Assembly: GCA_029783825.1 (NCBI GenBank)
Contig: JAREIK010003421.1
Location: forward strand, 1,128,358-1,192,357
Source: Sapria himalayana
Taxonomy: Eukaryota; Streptophyta; Magnoliopsida; Malpighiales; Rafflesiaceae
DNA length: 64,000 nt
Reading direction: 5' to 3'
The position numbers were made by a program, and so were the translations under genes. The notes below the pieces were generated by a model. That model did no database searches. It saw only the letters and a program-made list of their open reading frames with translations, and had not been told where the DNA came from. Of this stretch, positions 47,180 to 59,365 are shown one piece after another; the stretch's first letter is position 1, and every line of letters begins with the position of its first letter.

Positions 47180-50100
47180 CAGTAATGAGGTGTATCAGCT
47201 GGAATTACTAGGGTCTTGGCAACTCCCGGTCAATTCAAAATCTTCGTGAGATCATCAGATCTTAGTGCCCTTCGCTTATTTTTCTCATTGAAACGTTAGT
47301 GAATGATGAGAAAATTGAGCAATTGAGAACTCCGTTGGGTTTTGATGGAAAGTTTGTGATCAATAGAGTTGGCAGAGGAGGTGGCCTAGCTTTACTTTGG
47401 AAGCATCTGCTGGCTTGTAATTTACTGTGTTTTCAGAATAATTTCATTGATGTCTCTGTGCATGTGCCAAAAAAAGTTGTGTGGAGGTTGCCATGTTTCT
47501 ATGGTTTGCTCGAACGTAATAAAAGGAAGGAATCTTGGATAGGGCTTTTTAATGACTTATTGTCCCCTAGTGATAAGATGAGTTCAGTTGAGCATCCTAG
47601 CTGGCTTTTTCGAGGCTTTTTAGAGTCCATAACTGATTGCGCCCTTTCTGAATAAGAGCTTTTGGGTCATTAGTTCACGTGGGAGCGTGGTAGGGGAACT
47701 AATGCTTGGGTTCAGGAACGGGTGGATAGGGCCTTTTGCATAGGTCTCATGGTTCATTAAATTTCTGTTTTGTAGACTTACTAATTTACTCTTTTCTTCT
47801 TCTGATCACTCCCCCATCCTTCTAGAGCTAGACATTACTCACAGGCCAAGAAATACTCATAGGTTTTGTTTTGAGAATTTATGGGTTCGTGACCAAGACT
47901 TCAATGATAGTTTAAAGAAGTGGTGGAAGTCGTCCAGCGACAAAGATCTATTAGAGAGGTTATCTTCGTGTTTCGTTTATATGGCTAAATGGGGTAGAAA
48001 ATTCTGGATGCAGTTTAGAAAGAGGATAAAGGGGTGTTCAGAAAAACTTGTTAGATTGAGTGGAAAGACAGATGTTACCATAGTGGGTGAGTTCTTTCGT
48101 ATTAGAGTCGAAATGGATAGTCTTCTGGATCAAAATGAAGTATATTGGAAATAGCGGGCAAAAATTTTCTGGTTAAAAGAAGGTGATAGCAATACTCGAT
48201 ATTTCCATTCACACGCCTCTTTGAAGCAAAAAAACACAACCAGATTCGGAAATTGAATGATACAGATGGTAATAAATTTTTGGATAAAGAGGGCTCCAGT
48301 AATCTGGCGAAGACATATTTTGAAGGCCTTTTTGCAGCTAGCATAGAAGTCACGTATGGTGAGCTTCCAATAGATTAAGTAATTTTAGTGGAGGAGAACA
48401 ATGGCCTGGTGGCTTAGTTTATGTTAGAAGAATTTACTGGAGCTGTTTCCGGAAAAAGCCCCAGGACCGGATGGCCTGAATCCCAGCTTTTATTAGCATT
48501 TTTGGAATTTACTAGGCCCAGAGGTGCTTCAGGCTGCTACAGGTTGGTTAGAAAACTTAGAATTCCATTCTAATCTGAATGATACTTTGCTATGTTTAAT
48601 TTCTAAATGCACTGATCCCCAATCCATGAAAGATCTTAGACCATTTTCTCTTTGCAATGTGATTTACAAAATTATTGCCAAGATCTTAGCCAACCATATG
48701 AAACATATTCTATCTCGTATTATCTCTAGCTCTCAGTCTGCCTTTGCCTCGGGTCACTCTATTATTGATAATGTTATGATTGCTTGTGAGTTATTGCATT
48801 TTATGAAGCGTAAGCAAAGAGGCAATGTGGGGGAAGTAACATTAAAATTGGATATCAGTAAGGCCTACGATAGAGTAGATTGGAAGTTGCTGCACCATAT
48901 GTTACAAATTTTAAGGTTTGATGACATGTGGATTAAATGGATCATGATGTGTGTAACATCTATTCACTATTCTGTGCTTATGAATGGTTCAGAGGTGGGT
49001 CCTATCATCCCTAAACACGGGTTGCATAAAGGTTGTCCACTCTCTCCATATCTTTTTATTATTTGTGCGGAGGGACTGTTAGCTTTGCTTCACTAGGCAG
49101 AGTCTTCTGGTTTGATTAATGGCATTAAGGTATGCCGTGGTGACCTGAGCATATCCCACTTATTTTTTGCTGATGATTCCTTCTTTTTTTTAAGAGCACA
49201 GAGGAGGAACCCAAAGTGATTCATCGGATACTAGAGTTGTATGAGTATTATTCAGGCCAAGCTATCAATCTCCAGAAATCGGGTGTCATGTTTTCTTCCA
49301 ACGTCCGAACTGATAAGCAACGAGCGTTATCAGTAGTATTGGGTGTTACTAATGGGATCAACATGGGTAGGTACTTGGGTTTACCTTCGTTGATAGGTAG
49401 ATCCAAACGTGCTACTTTTAGCTACATCAAAGGTACAATTTGGAAGAGGATTCAAGGGTGGAGAAACAAGCTACTTTCTCAAGTGGGTAAAGGTGTGTTA
49501 ATTAAATCGGTGGCCCAGGCTATCCCAACATATAGCATGAGTGTGTTTCTTTTACCTGCTTCAGTATGTGAAGAGATTCAGAAAATGATGAATTCGTTTT
49601 GGTGGGGTTCGAGTTTAGGGAATGGAAAAGTGATTAGATGGAAAAGCTGGGTTAGACTAGCCCATGCTAAGGAATTGGGCGACATAAGTTTTTGTGATTT
49701 ATAGGTGTTTAATTTTTCTTTATTGGGAAAGCAAGGGTGGAACTTCATTCACAACCCCAACACTTTGTTAGCCCGTTTGTTCAAGGCCAAATATTTTCTT
49801 CATGGAAGCTATCTCTCGTCATCACCGGGAAGTAATCTGAGTTTTGTATGGCGAAGTGTTTGGAATGTGAAAGAAGTAGTTAGTAAGGGTACTCGATGGA
49901 GAGTGGGGGATGGTAAAACCATCAATGTATGGATGGATGCCTGGATTCTCGACTTGCCTAGTTTTAGGGTCAGAACCAATCCGACTTCTGGCCTTGAAAA
50001 CTTAAAGGTTTCAGACCTATTGTTAGATGCAAGAAGAGGGTGGGACTCAGAACTGATTCACTCCATCTTTGAATAATGTTTCATTGGTTATTTGTTCAAT

Positions 50101-51193
50101 TCCACTACCAAAATCTTATATCCCTGACTCGCTGATGTGGCATTATTCAAATAATGGTTTATATATGGTAAAATCATGCTACAGAATGTTGACGGGTAGC
50201 CTTCATGAATTTGAACCTAGGTTATATGTCTCTAGTTAGAAGAAGTTATGGAAACTATTCCTTCCCCCCAAAATAATTTCTTTTTTATGGCGTCTTTTTT
50301 ATAGTTGCATTCTAGTGTCAGTTAGACTACTAGACAAATGTATGAATTTGCCATCTTGTTGTGTGTTGAGTGGGTAGGGTCTGGAGCAATACTGGCACCT
50401 ATTCTATGACTGTTCGTATTCATCCTCGTGCTGGATTGCTGCTAATTTTGCTAAACCACCTCTGACCACTAATGAATTTTCTGTTTGGTTGCTAAAGTTG
50501 ATTAATGAGATTGACCCCGAAGTAATGTGTTCGGTAGCAATGATCCTATGGTGTGTATGGAGGCAACGAAACCAGAAGCTATGGGAGAACTCTTTACTAC
50601 CAGTAGCAAAGGCAATGGAGGTGGGGTATGTATTTTTACAGGATTGGCGTCGAGCTCGTGCTGGTGCATCTTCACCCACTATTCAGTGTGCTCATGGACA
50701 TCTAAAATGGTCTCGGCCTTTAGGAGCCAATTGGAAATGCAACCTAGATGCAGCCTTGTTTAGTGATATATCAACTAAAGGTTTGGGTGTGGTGATGCGA
50801 AGGAATGATGGCCAGTTTTATGCATGCAAGACGTTGAGGTTGCCATTATCCTGCAGTGTCAAAGAAGCTGAAGCATTAGCACTCCGAGAGGCCCTTTTAT
50901 GGGCGTTATCTATGAAGTTGGTTGAAGTGGTATTTGAAATAGATTCTCTTTTAGTTGTTAATAGTTTGTCTTCACACTCTTTATACTGCTCAGAATATGG
51001 CTTTTTAATCTTAGATTGTGTGTGTCTTAGTGGTAAAAGTAACTACTCTATTCGGTTTGTAAAGAGGCAAACAAACAAGTGTGCTCATGTTCTTGCTAGA
51101 CATGCTTGTTTCAACTCTAGTCTCTATGAGTCTTTTGTCATTCTTTCTTGGCTGGAGAAGGTGTTCCTCTCTGATTTATCATCTATTAAATGA
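47180..51193 (+). pseudogene. LINE ORF2 (endonuclease, reverse transcriptase, RNase H), broken
   Basis: The endonuclease starts near 47190 (GLGNSRSIQNLREII, preceded by a stop where the family has Arg). It includes FLIETLV, FTWERGRGT (about 47670) and the SSDHSPILL motif at about 47800. Reverse transcriptase runs from about 48460: LRPFSLCNVIYKIIAKILA, LDISKAYDRVDW, GCPLSPYLF and the FADD active site at about 49168. Then GRYLGLPSLIGRS and the thumb region follow to 49700. A zinc-binding region is at 50160-50450. The RNase H domain at 50735-51140 keeps its acidic residues (CNLDAALF, KEAEALALREAL, FEIDSLLVV) and AHVLARHA. At least seven in-frame stops or shifts separate these pieces. Most motifs are still readable, so decay is moderate. 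Confidence 0.92.
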
Positions 51194-51276
51194 AGGTTCT
51201 TCATTGATTATCAAAAAAAAAAACTATGTATGAAAAGATTATGTTTAGAAATAAAATATTACTAATTAAGCATCTA

Positions 51277-51667
51277 TAAAGGTGGCAAATGGGCTATCTT
51301 GGGCTAACGTGACACCTTTTTTTGTGGCTCATGTGGACCATCATGTTGGGTCATGCCATACCGGCATGTTTTAAAAAAGGGTAGCCTAGCTAGGTTGAGT
51401 GAGGTTAGGACAAGCTTAGCATAGCTCGAACTCGGCCTAGCTTGGGTCAAGTCTAGGTTAGCCTAGTTTGATCACCTGAGCCAAAATTGCCCTGCTCAGG
51501 AAAACATGGAAAACATGGTTGTGCTACATGTTTTGCAATATGGGGACTTGAAACCATGGCCTGGTAGGGCCTAAGCCATGTTGTGGGCTGGTTCAAGCAT
51601 GTTCCAGTTATAATTCTAGTTGTGCATCTAATCGAGCTTGAGCCACTTGGCCTATTTTCTACCTTTA
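51277..51667. mobile_element. hAT-like miniature element right of the LINE
   Basis: The ends TAAAGGTGGCAAATGGGC and, reverse-complemented, TAAAGGTAGAAAATAGGC form an 18-bp inverted repeat. Flanks AGCATCTA and GATATCTA match at five of eight positions, a possible decayed hAT target duplication. The interior is GC-rich relative to surroundings (TAGCCTAG, GCCTAGC repeats). Length is 391 bp and it has no coding capacity. Confidence 0.7.
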
Positions 51668-51899
51668 GATATCTATTTAATTTAAAGTTTAGAGATGAAA
51701 CTTAAATATCATTTATCAACACATATTAATATCTCTTAAGGGCTAGTGAACTAGCTAGAATGAATGAAGATGTTGAAAATGTGTTGCATGTCTATCACTC
51801 AGTCCAACACTAGACAACTATGATAATTTTTTGGTTTCATTGAGCATGTCAAAGCCTAAAGGTGTTGTATCAATGCATATTATCTTGACAATTTTATTT

Positions 51900-54800
51900 A
51901 CTATAGAATCAAAAAGAAAAGAGAAAGGATGAGATTCTCATAATATCATTGTTTCTTGAGATATAGTATGAGTTCCACTAGACACAGATAGAGTGATGGA
52001 AAATTCCTAAGATAAGTCAAGAAATATAAAAATAGTCAAATATTATCACTTTAATAAGTTGCGACATGTTAAAAGAAACTAGTATTCTTAAAAAAAATTT
52101 ATAGCAAAATGCATAAGTATTCAAAAGGAGAAAGACTCAAGAGATGGTAAAAGTTATCTTGGAAGGTGACATTATAACTTAGCGATGATAATTCTACTAA
52201 CCTAGTGAGTCAAAAAGATGAATAACTAATTGGCTCAAGAGTTTCATTTCATATTACCCTATATATTAATTTATTTACTATATACACACCTAATGATTAT
52301 ATGACATAATAAAGATGAAAAATAGCGAGATATTAGTATCACATATATTAGGCACAATAGATTTATGGTTATAGATGTAGATTGTATATTAGCTGATGCT
52401 AAAATATATCCATTGTGTAATAGAAATATCTATGAACTTTATGTCCATAAGTATGTTGGATGACATGATATACATGAGTCAATTCATTATTTATTGATGA
52501 AAATTGTCAAAGGCTCATTATTCATTACTCATTGCAAGGGGGTAACAAGGAGAGATATTTAAGTAAACAAGGTTCATTAAAAGAGAAATAATGATATCTA
52601 GCAAAGAAGTCTTGGTCATGAGAGTGATAAGAGTATTAATTACTAGCTAGAAGGAATATCTTGTATTTGACTAGAGATCCCTTCTTGACTATATGGTTGT
52701 AAAAAATCATTAGAGTACTATTTCACTATCTTCCCTCTTTAAAGTGATCGAATATTCTTGATCTTATATATACTAATGTTTGCTTTGTACATGCCAAACT
52801 ATTTAGTGTGGCCCTTTAATTTGTGATATTTATTGACAATTACTCTATAAAAGTGTCACCATATACATCAAAAATGAAAGATTAGGGTTTTTATGTATTT
52901 AAGGATTTTCATACCAAAGTTGAGAAAGACCAATTGGAAACTGATCTTCATAAGTTATAATAATGGGGGCAAATATTAGTTTGAAATCTAGTATGTATCC
53001 CATGACATTAGACTTGAAAAAAAGTTAGCCACATTATCTTAATTAAACAACATGTCCGTGAAGATGAACTAAATTAATGATTAGAGGGTTTGATGTATTC
53101 TTTTTCATACACATATTTTCAAAGAATTTTAGAGAGAGCCTATGCATATGACTAATAATGTAATTAATACGTGTCATGAATCCCATATAGAGATATTCCT
53201 AATAAATTATGAAATAGAAAAGATATCTTATATGATTACTTGATAATATATGACTACAAAATATTCATTCACAACCCAAAATATGAAAGATCAAAATTAA
53301 ATGATGCTACACATCCATGCATCTTCTTCGACCATAGACACGAGAAGTTTGTTAATAAACTATGAGACTCAACATCCAAGAAGCTTTCTCATAGTATATA
53401 TGAAACATTTCTAGAAGATTAATTAGATGATGTAAGTTATTTGAGCAGGGAGAATAATTAATCCTTAGAGATTCATATTCACAAAGAGTCAAGTCATTTT
53501 TATTCTATATATGAACCACAAGATTCTCCATATAATTTTGAGCCATAGGATATGCCAATCAGGAAGGTGATGAAAGAAATTCCCACTAGAATTAGGTAAG
53601 AACTAGTTGTTCCAAAAGATTCATCTCAGTCTAAGTTAAGAAGATCATCCAGGTATTGTTGGGCATCCTCTAGATTTCATGATTTTGTATTAGTTATGAA
53701 TACTATTGAGCCAAATATATTTCATTAAGTCATCTCTCTTGATATATAAAGGAATGACTTTGAGCTATGAAAGAAGAGATCAAGTCTCTTCATATCTACT
53801 AGACTTACAATTATGTATTCTTATGTAAGGGGAAGTGAGCCTTGAAAAATAAATTCTTTTTTAGACTAAAATCTATGAATGATGACTATTAATTGAGATA
53901 TAAGGTTTAATTATTAGTGAAGGAGTTTTGTTAAAATAAGGAAATTAATTTTGATGAGATAATTTTTCTAGTAGTGAATATGTTTTCTATTTATATGGTA
54001 TTAAGTCTCACCGTTATCTCAGACGTAGAAAATAATTACCTTGATGAAGAAGAAACTTTTATTCATGGTGATCTTTACGAGGCTCTCTAAATAGATTAGC
54101 CTAAAAAAACTTTTATGGACTTGAGAAACTTGTATGGATTTAAGAAAATTCTATGGACTTAAGAAAGCCAATAGGTAGTGGTATATAAATTTTATTCATG
54201 GAGTCTCACGACTTTCATCACATACCTTTTATCACCACTACATATTCATCTTTTGTTAGTTGGGTAATAATGGACTTGTAATTTTAGTGTATATTCATAA
54301 TATATTAATTATTGGTTATAATAAAGTACAAATTGACAAAGTCAAAGGGAAGTTAGGAAAAATCTTTTCTATAAAGACTTAAGTCCAATTAGGCATATTC
54401 TAGGGAAAAGTATTATCCAAAATGAATCTTCCAAGCATATCTGGTTATCTTAAAAATATTATATCAGACTTAACTTCCTTACGAAAAATACTAAGCTAGA
54501 CTTAAATTTCTTAGCCAAACATTTTAAGCTGAATACCTAGCACTATCCTTTGCTAAAAAAAATGAATAAAGAAGAAATATGAGTCATGTTTCATATGCCT
54601 CAAAAGTTGACAATCTTATGTGTGATGTATTCTATAGAACATGCTAATAGTGTTTTTAGTTTTTTTCTTTCAAACTTAGGTAAATATGAATAAATTGTAG
54701 ATAAATCTATCTTAAAATATTTTTTAAGAAGATCTCAACTATCTTTGTGCTTGGACGGGTGAAAGTCCACTATTCTCAAATACAATTAGTTTGATATGGT

Positions 54801-55256
54801 TGGGGATTTGGATTGAAGAAGATCCATCTCAAGTTATGTAATAACCATTAGAGGGGGAGTAGTTTTTTGGTAACCTAAGCTACAAAAATATGTAGTACTA
54901 TGCAACATTGATATTGCGTTTATTGTATCTACTGAAGCTTGCAAATAAACTTCATAGAAAAAAAAATATTTTTACAAACTTGGTTGTGTGATATGATATA
55001 TACATTATTCAATGTCAGAATCAGAGTGGAATATGACTATCCAAAATTATGATAGTTTTTAGTAGGTTTAAATATATTGATGCATGACATTATTAGATAT
55101 AATATATATTACATGAATGATTAGTTGCACTTAAAAATGTATATACAAACAAAAATATCAATAATATGTTAATGGAATCATTATTATCAATAAAATTTAA
55201 TCTTTTTAAAATATTTGATGAAATGCATCTCATCATCTAGGGTAGAGGGAAGGATT
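51900..55256 (+). pseudogene. Decayed copia gag-pol (integrase, RT, RNase H)
   Basis: The order is as expected for Ty1/copia. The gag end is near 52060. The pre-integrase region reads KIVKGSLFITHCKG at about 52500. Integrase has SDRIFLILYI, then VIFIDNYSIKV, MKDxGFYVFKDFHTKVEK (52830-52930) and the C-terminal FIHNPKYERSKLNDATHPCI at about 53265-53325. RT starts AMKEEIKSLH at 53767, then ALKNKFFFRLKSMNDD, INFDEIIFLVVNM and the FIHGDLYEALY region near 54060. RNase H remnants include FFLSNLGKYE and DMVGDLD. A polypurine tract GGGTAGAGGGAAGGA lies at 55239-55253. Numerous stops and frameshifts make it inactive. No 5' LTR is visible; LINE and miniature elements occupy the left side. Confidence 0.85.
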
Positions 55257-56035
55257 TGTTGGGTATGCTTAACTTAAGTAGATCAGTTTAATTTGGCTAG
55301 TGTTTCTTTTGTTTGATTTGATTTTAATTTAAATAGAAATATATTATTGTTATTTTAAACATGCAAACTTTATTTTAATTTAAATAGAAATATATTATTG
55401 TTATTTTAAACATGCAGACTTTATTTTATATTGTTACAATTCTTTGTTGTTTTTATGAGATAATTTCTCATAAAAATATGAGATAATTTCATGTTTTAGA
55501 AATAAATATAGAGTAACATGGGAAACCTAGAAACTTCATGTTTTCTCCAAGGATGGGGAGCGTCCCCATCAATGTTGAAGTTAAAGGCACAACAAAAAAG
55601 GGTGATGCATCTTGCGTTTTAAAGAGAGGAGCCAATGACAAAATATGTGTTTCAAAAGAAAAGAAGAAAAAAATATTTTAAAAGAAATATTTTAAAAGAA
55701 ATATTTTAAAAGAAATATTTTTCTATTAGAAATGTTTCTTCCTTAAATGTTTCCTTGTAGAAAAAAAAAATTACTAGACTTCCATTAAATAAAAAAAAAT
55801 GTTTTCTATAGAAATAATTTTGATTCATAAATATTTTTTTATGGAAATATTTTTAGAAACTCCTCTCTTCTTCTCATATCTCTCTTGAACCAATATTATA
55901 AACTGATTGTGTTGTTGTCAAAAAAATTGTGTACAAAATCTACTATCATGTCCAAAATTACATATATTAGACCGTACTAATAGCTTGAGGAAGTGTAAAT
56001 GAAATGAAAAACCTAACTAAAGGATAGTGCGTACC
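55257..56035 (+). mobile_element. 3' LTR of the copia element
   Basis: It begins TGTTGGGTATGCTTAACTTA immediately after the polypurine tract, a typical copia LTR start. The right end is uncertain because no second LTR is available for comparison. Confidence 0.6.
55322..55423. repeat. 51-bp tandem duplication in the LTR
   Basis: TTTTAATTTAAATAGAAATA...AAACATGC is present twice, starting at 55322 and 55373, differing by one base (CAAAC/CAGAC). Confidence 0.95.
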
Positions 56036-56059
56036 AATATTTAGAGTTTTTCTCCAAAA

Positions 56060-56640
56060 TGGCAAAATCCAATGTTTATGTGCTTATTTTATAATTTATA
56101 ATTTTTAGGGTTTATATTCAAGAATTTAATTTCTTAACTCAATATGTAATTTTAGTGCGTTAAATATTTTATAGATATTAGCATATTTGTGAGAAGCCTT
56201 TACTACACATTTGATTCATATATTTGGCTATAACTTTGGAGTTTGAATTTCCAATCATTAAAGTTGTGAAATTTTATCAATGGCATGATAGTTGGATTTG
56301 TAGGATGAGGAACACGCGATAGTTGCATTGCGGGTTCAATCACCACCTTCTACCCTATACCATTGGGACGAGGCTGCCACATCTTTCCCTAGGGTTCAAG
56401 TGGTTGGGCCATGGCTCAAATCAATGGGAGTCCCACCTAGTAAAAAAAGTTTTGAGGGTTTTTGTTTTAAAGATGTGGAATAATTTCAGAAGCTTTGAGT
56501 TTGTATAAAATTGTATCGCAATGAATATAAACTTGTAATTTTGGAAAAAATCATAATTTTAATTAATTGATTTTGATAGAATAAATTCCAAACTGAATTT
56601 ATTTTATTAAAAGGTATAAAACATTAAAAACAATATATAT
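56060..56640. repeat. Second copy of the dispersed repeat at 44340-44775, with an insertion
   Basis: The match to 44340-44775 is interrupted after TTAAAGTTGTGAAATTT (about 56280) and resumes at CTTTGAGTTTGTATAAAATT (about 56491). The extra segment holds SINE-like sequence. A short (TA)n follows at about 56635-56657. Confidence 0.7.
56290..56460. mobile_element. Possible SINE insertion
   Basis: The segment absent from the other repeat copy contains TTGTAGGATGAGG, TTGCGGGTTCAATCACC (box B-like), CCTAGGGTTCAAGTGG-like sequence and an A-run (TAGTAAAAAAAG). It fits a tRNA-derived SINE with poly(A), but no clean target duplication was found. Confidence 0.45.
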
Positions 56641-56774
56641 ATATATATATATATATCTCATATGGGTTTTCAACACTAAAAATTTTCACTATGCCAAACA
56701 AAATTTGATGCCTAATATTTTTTAGTGATTTTGGAATAACTACTAACCTAAAGGTATTTCTCAACAAAAATTGT

Positions 56775-57424
56775 AGAAATTAATTAAGGTTTCTTAGAAT
56801 ATAAAGATCATGGGTGACCAAGCATATATTTGAGCCTAAATCAAAATGTTTTAAGTAATGTTCTTTTTAATTTTTCCATATTACATTCATATGTGATGTG
56901 AGTGTAAGTGTCAACATCGATCAAGTTACATGAAGAGTGGTGGCTTTTAATTTTTCAAGGAAGGTAGGCTTCACAAGCATTGTTTCTATTGTGATTTGAG
57001 TTAGACATGAAAATTATTATTATCATACTTTCTTATTAGAGTGAACTCTATAAATACCTTTTATTGATAAATTGAATATCATGATTGAAAAATCTCCCAT
57101 TCATCACTTCTAAGTTGGTATTAGAGCGCATATATTGAAAGTAGTTTTTATGGTTGTTACCAATGTTGGAAGAAAAATCATATATATCATTGTGCCACTT
57201 TGAATCCAAATTAATGGAGAAATAAATTATGTCCAGCATATAGCCCATGTATGCATGCTTTTGTCAATATAGAAAAATTTGAGCTCTTCACCCATGAGGT
57301 GCACAAAACATAGACACACACACACACACACACACTTCTTATCACGTATTCAATAAACATAGATAAACATGTATTACTACAAATAAATGCAATAACAACC
57401 TAATTGTTTTGTTATTATATTAAT

Positions 57425-57468
<44 letters not shown>

Positions 57469-57875
57469 ACACATTATGGAAAAATATTATAAATGACTTT
57501 TTTAAAATGAACCAAACATGTATTAACCATATTGCAAAGCATGAAATTAAAGAAAATATGGATAATGAAACCATGTCATAGAGAAACCAATAAAAAGATA
57601 TGATAGAGTTGGGTTTGAAAATTTTGATGATGAAATTTGTAGAAATTAATTAGGCACATTAAAAAATCAAGATTAGGGCTGGTTGAGCATATCTTTGAGC
57701 TTAAATCAAAATATTTTAAGTGACAACCTTTTAATCTTTGACAATGCATCTAAGTGACAACATTGATCAAGATTCAAGGAGAGTGTTAACTTTTTTTTTC
57801 CAAGTAAGGTATGGTCGACAAGCATTGTTTTTATTAAGATATGAATCAGACATGTTGATTATTGGTATCCTATTT
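56775..57875. repeat. Diverged direct repeat (two copies ~0.87 kb apart)
   Basis: Segments 56775-57035 and 57640-57875 share TGTAGAAATTAATTA, TTTGAGC(C/T)TAAATCAAAAT, TTTTAAGT, AACAT(C/T)GATCAAG, CACAAGCATTGTTT-like and a TTAGACATG/TCAGACATG block in the same order. The space between holds CA microsatellites (57313-57334 and 57427-57466). It is non-coding. Confidence 0.7.
57427..57466. repeat. (CA)20 microsatellite
   Basis: An almost pure CA run of 40 bases; a shorter (CA) tract lies at about 57313-57334. Confidence 0.98.
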
Positions 57876-58081
57876 TACTTAGCTCACAATTTTTATAGGA
57901 TTGCGAGGTTATAATTGTGCAATTTGATTGATATACATTATACTGGAGATTATTTTATATGGGTTGGGTAGATTGGTTAGGTCAACCAGTTTAGTTAAAA
58001 TTAAATTTGATTCAATTATAAATTAATATTTGAAATTTGGTTTGATTTAATAAATGCTTATCTTTGATTACTACTTTTATG

Positions 58082-58740
58082 TAGAGGTGTCAAACGGGAC
58101 GTGCCAAGTTGGTCGGCCCATTTTTAGCCGGCCCGATCGTGCTTTCGTGCCGGGCCAGACACGACACAGTTACTGTACCGTGCCATTCCTGGCCCGGTAC
58201 GATTCTGTGGAGGTCAGCCCGGCACGGGCCCGCGGCACGAATCCGCCAGGTTCGCCCGGTCGGGCCGAACCCTAATATAAAAAAATTAGGGGTTCGGCTA
58301 TTCGCCATCGGGCCACCGCATGCCGAACCACTAATTTTAAAAAATTAGGGTTTCGGTGCGCCAGAAACCCTAATTTCAAAAAAAAATTAGGATTTCGGTG
58401 CGCCCGAAACCTTAATTTAAAAAAAAAATAGGGTTTCGGCGCCCCTGAAATCCTAATTTTAAAATAAATTAGGGGTTCGGTGCCCCCGTAACCCTAATTT
58501 AAAAAAAATCAGTTTATCGAATATGCCAAGGTACCGTGCCAACGGGCCACGGTACCCTGCCGGGCCAGGCACGACATGAGGCCCGGTTGGCCTCGACACG
58601 GCACAACATGATTGGTGCCATGGTCGGGCACGACATGAACCCGGGCATGGGAAATTTTTGTGCCGGGCCGGCCCAGGTACGGCCGAATTGTGCCGTGCCT
58701 CGTGTCGGACCGGGCCAGCCCGACCTAGTTGACACCTCTA
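58082..58740. mobile_element. hAT miniature element with perfect 8-bp target duplication
   Basis: The ends TAGAGGTGTCAAACGGG and, reverse-complemented, TAGAGGTGTCAACTAGG form the terminal inverted repeats. CTTTTATG flanks it on both sides (58074-58081 and 58741-58748), the 8-bp target duplication typical of hAT. The interior is strongly GC-rich with CCGGGCC and GGCACGGG motifs arranged as internal inverted repeats, plus a palindromic minisatellite at 58340-58510. There is no transposase. Frames inside are compositional. Confidence 0.93.
58340..58510. repeat. ~42-bp palindromic minisatellite, four copies
   Basis: Each unit is a short hairpin. GGTTTCGGTGCGCCAGAAAC, then CCTAATTT and an A-run, starts at about 58347. 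Related units follow near 58390, 58432 and 58470. GGTTTCGG at one side pairs with GAAACC at the other, and AATTAGG pairs with CCTAATT. Each copy could form a stem-loop. Confidence 0.8.
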
Positions 58741-58866
58741 CTTTTATGGGGTTTATTTGATGTAAAACAGAAGACTCTAGAAGAATAAATATAAAGTTTC
58801 CCATTTTTTCTTTCTGTTAGGTATGATGTCACTCAATAAAAGGAAAAAAATCTAATAAACCAAGAA

Positions 58867-58869
<3 letters not shown>

Positions 58870-58907
<38 letters not shown>
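58870..58907. repeat. (GA)19 microsatellite
   Basis: A nearly pure GA run of 38 bases. Confidence 0.98.
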
Positions 58908-58911
<4 letters not shown>

Positions 58912-59239
58912 AGGGTGCATAACATGAAGCAAAGACAAAAAGCAAGAAGGAAACAACTTTTGTTTTGGCAAAAACATGTGGAAAAAAAGGAAAGAGAACT
59001 CCCTCTTCTTCCTCTCTCATCTCTACACATGAGAAAACACTTGAATGATGAACAAAAGTCACAAAAAAAAATCAAAAAATGGAAAATGATTTTTCATATT
59101 TGGATATCTATAGATGAGAAGGAGAAAAACTAAAAAATGGCTTGAGTTGCTACTCAACTTAGAATCACTATTTAGGTGACCTTGGTGCTATAATTTTTGC
59201 TACTCTTCTTACTCATATGAGGTGAAAACATTTTAAATT

Positions 59240-59365
59240 GGGTTAGATTTGTTTTGGGCATGTTTGGGTTAGATTTGTTTAGGGTATGTTTGGGTTTGAT
59301 TTGTTTAGGGTATGATTGGGTTTGATTTGTTCTGGGTATGTTTCGATTTGATTTTTTTGGCTCGT
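59240..59365. repeat. 26-bp minisatellite, about five copies
   Basis: GGGTTAGATTTGTTTAGGGT plus ATGTTT repeats at 59240, 59266, 59292, 59318 and, diverged, 59344. Confidence 0.92.

Larger units (their letters stand above)
45681..51221 (+). mobile_element. Full-length L1-type LINE with 18-bp target duplication
   Basis: The element is flanked by AACTATGTATGAAAAGAT at 45663-45680 and 51222-51239 and ends in a poly(A) run at 51213-51221. At 5.54 kb it has the full order 5' leader (45681-46095), ORF1, ORF2 with endonuclease, reverse transcriptase, zinc-binding region and RNase H, then a very short 3' UTR. Such length with intact duplications means the copy was not 5'-truncated. Both ORFs carry stops and frameshifts, so it is immobile now. 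The perfect target duplication indicates an insertion younger than the copia remnants nearby. Confidence 0.93.

Noticed and set aside
58499..58510. Telomere-like CCCTAATTT repeats
   Set aside because: The CCCTAA matches are part of a 42-bp hairpin unit and do not form a CCCTAAA array.
58054..58804. Several Pro/Arg/Gly-rich frames on both strands
   Set aside because: They are contained in or overlap the GC-rich hAT miniature element and have no protein-like features.
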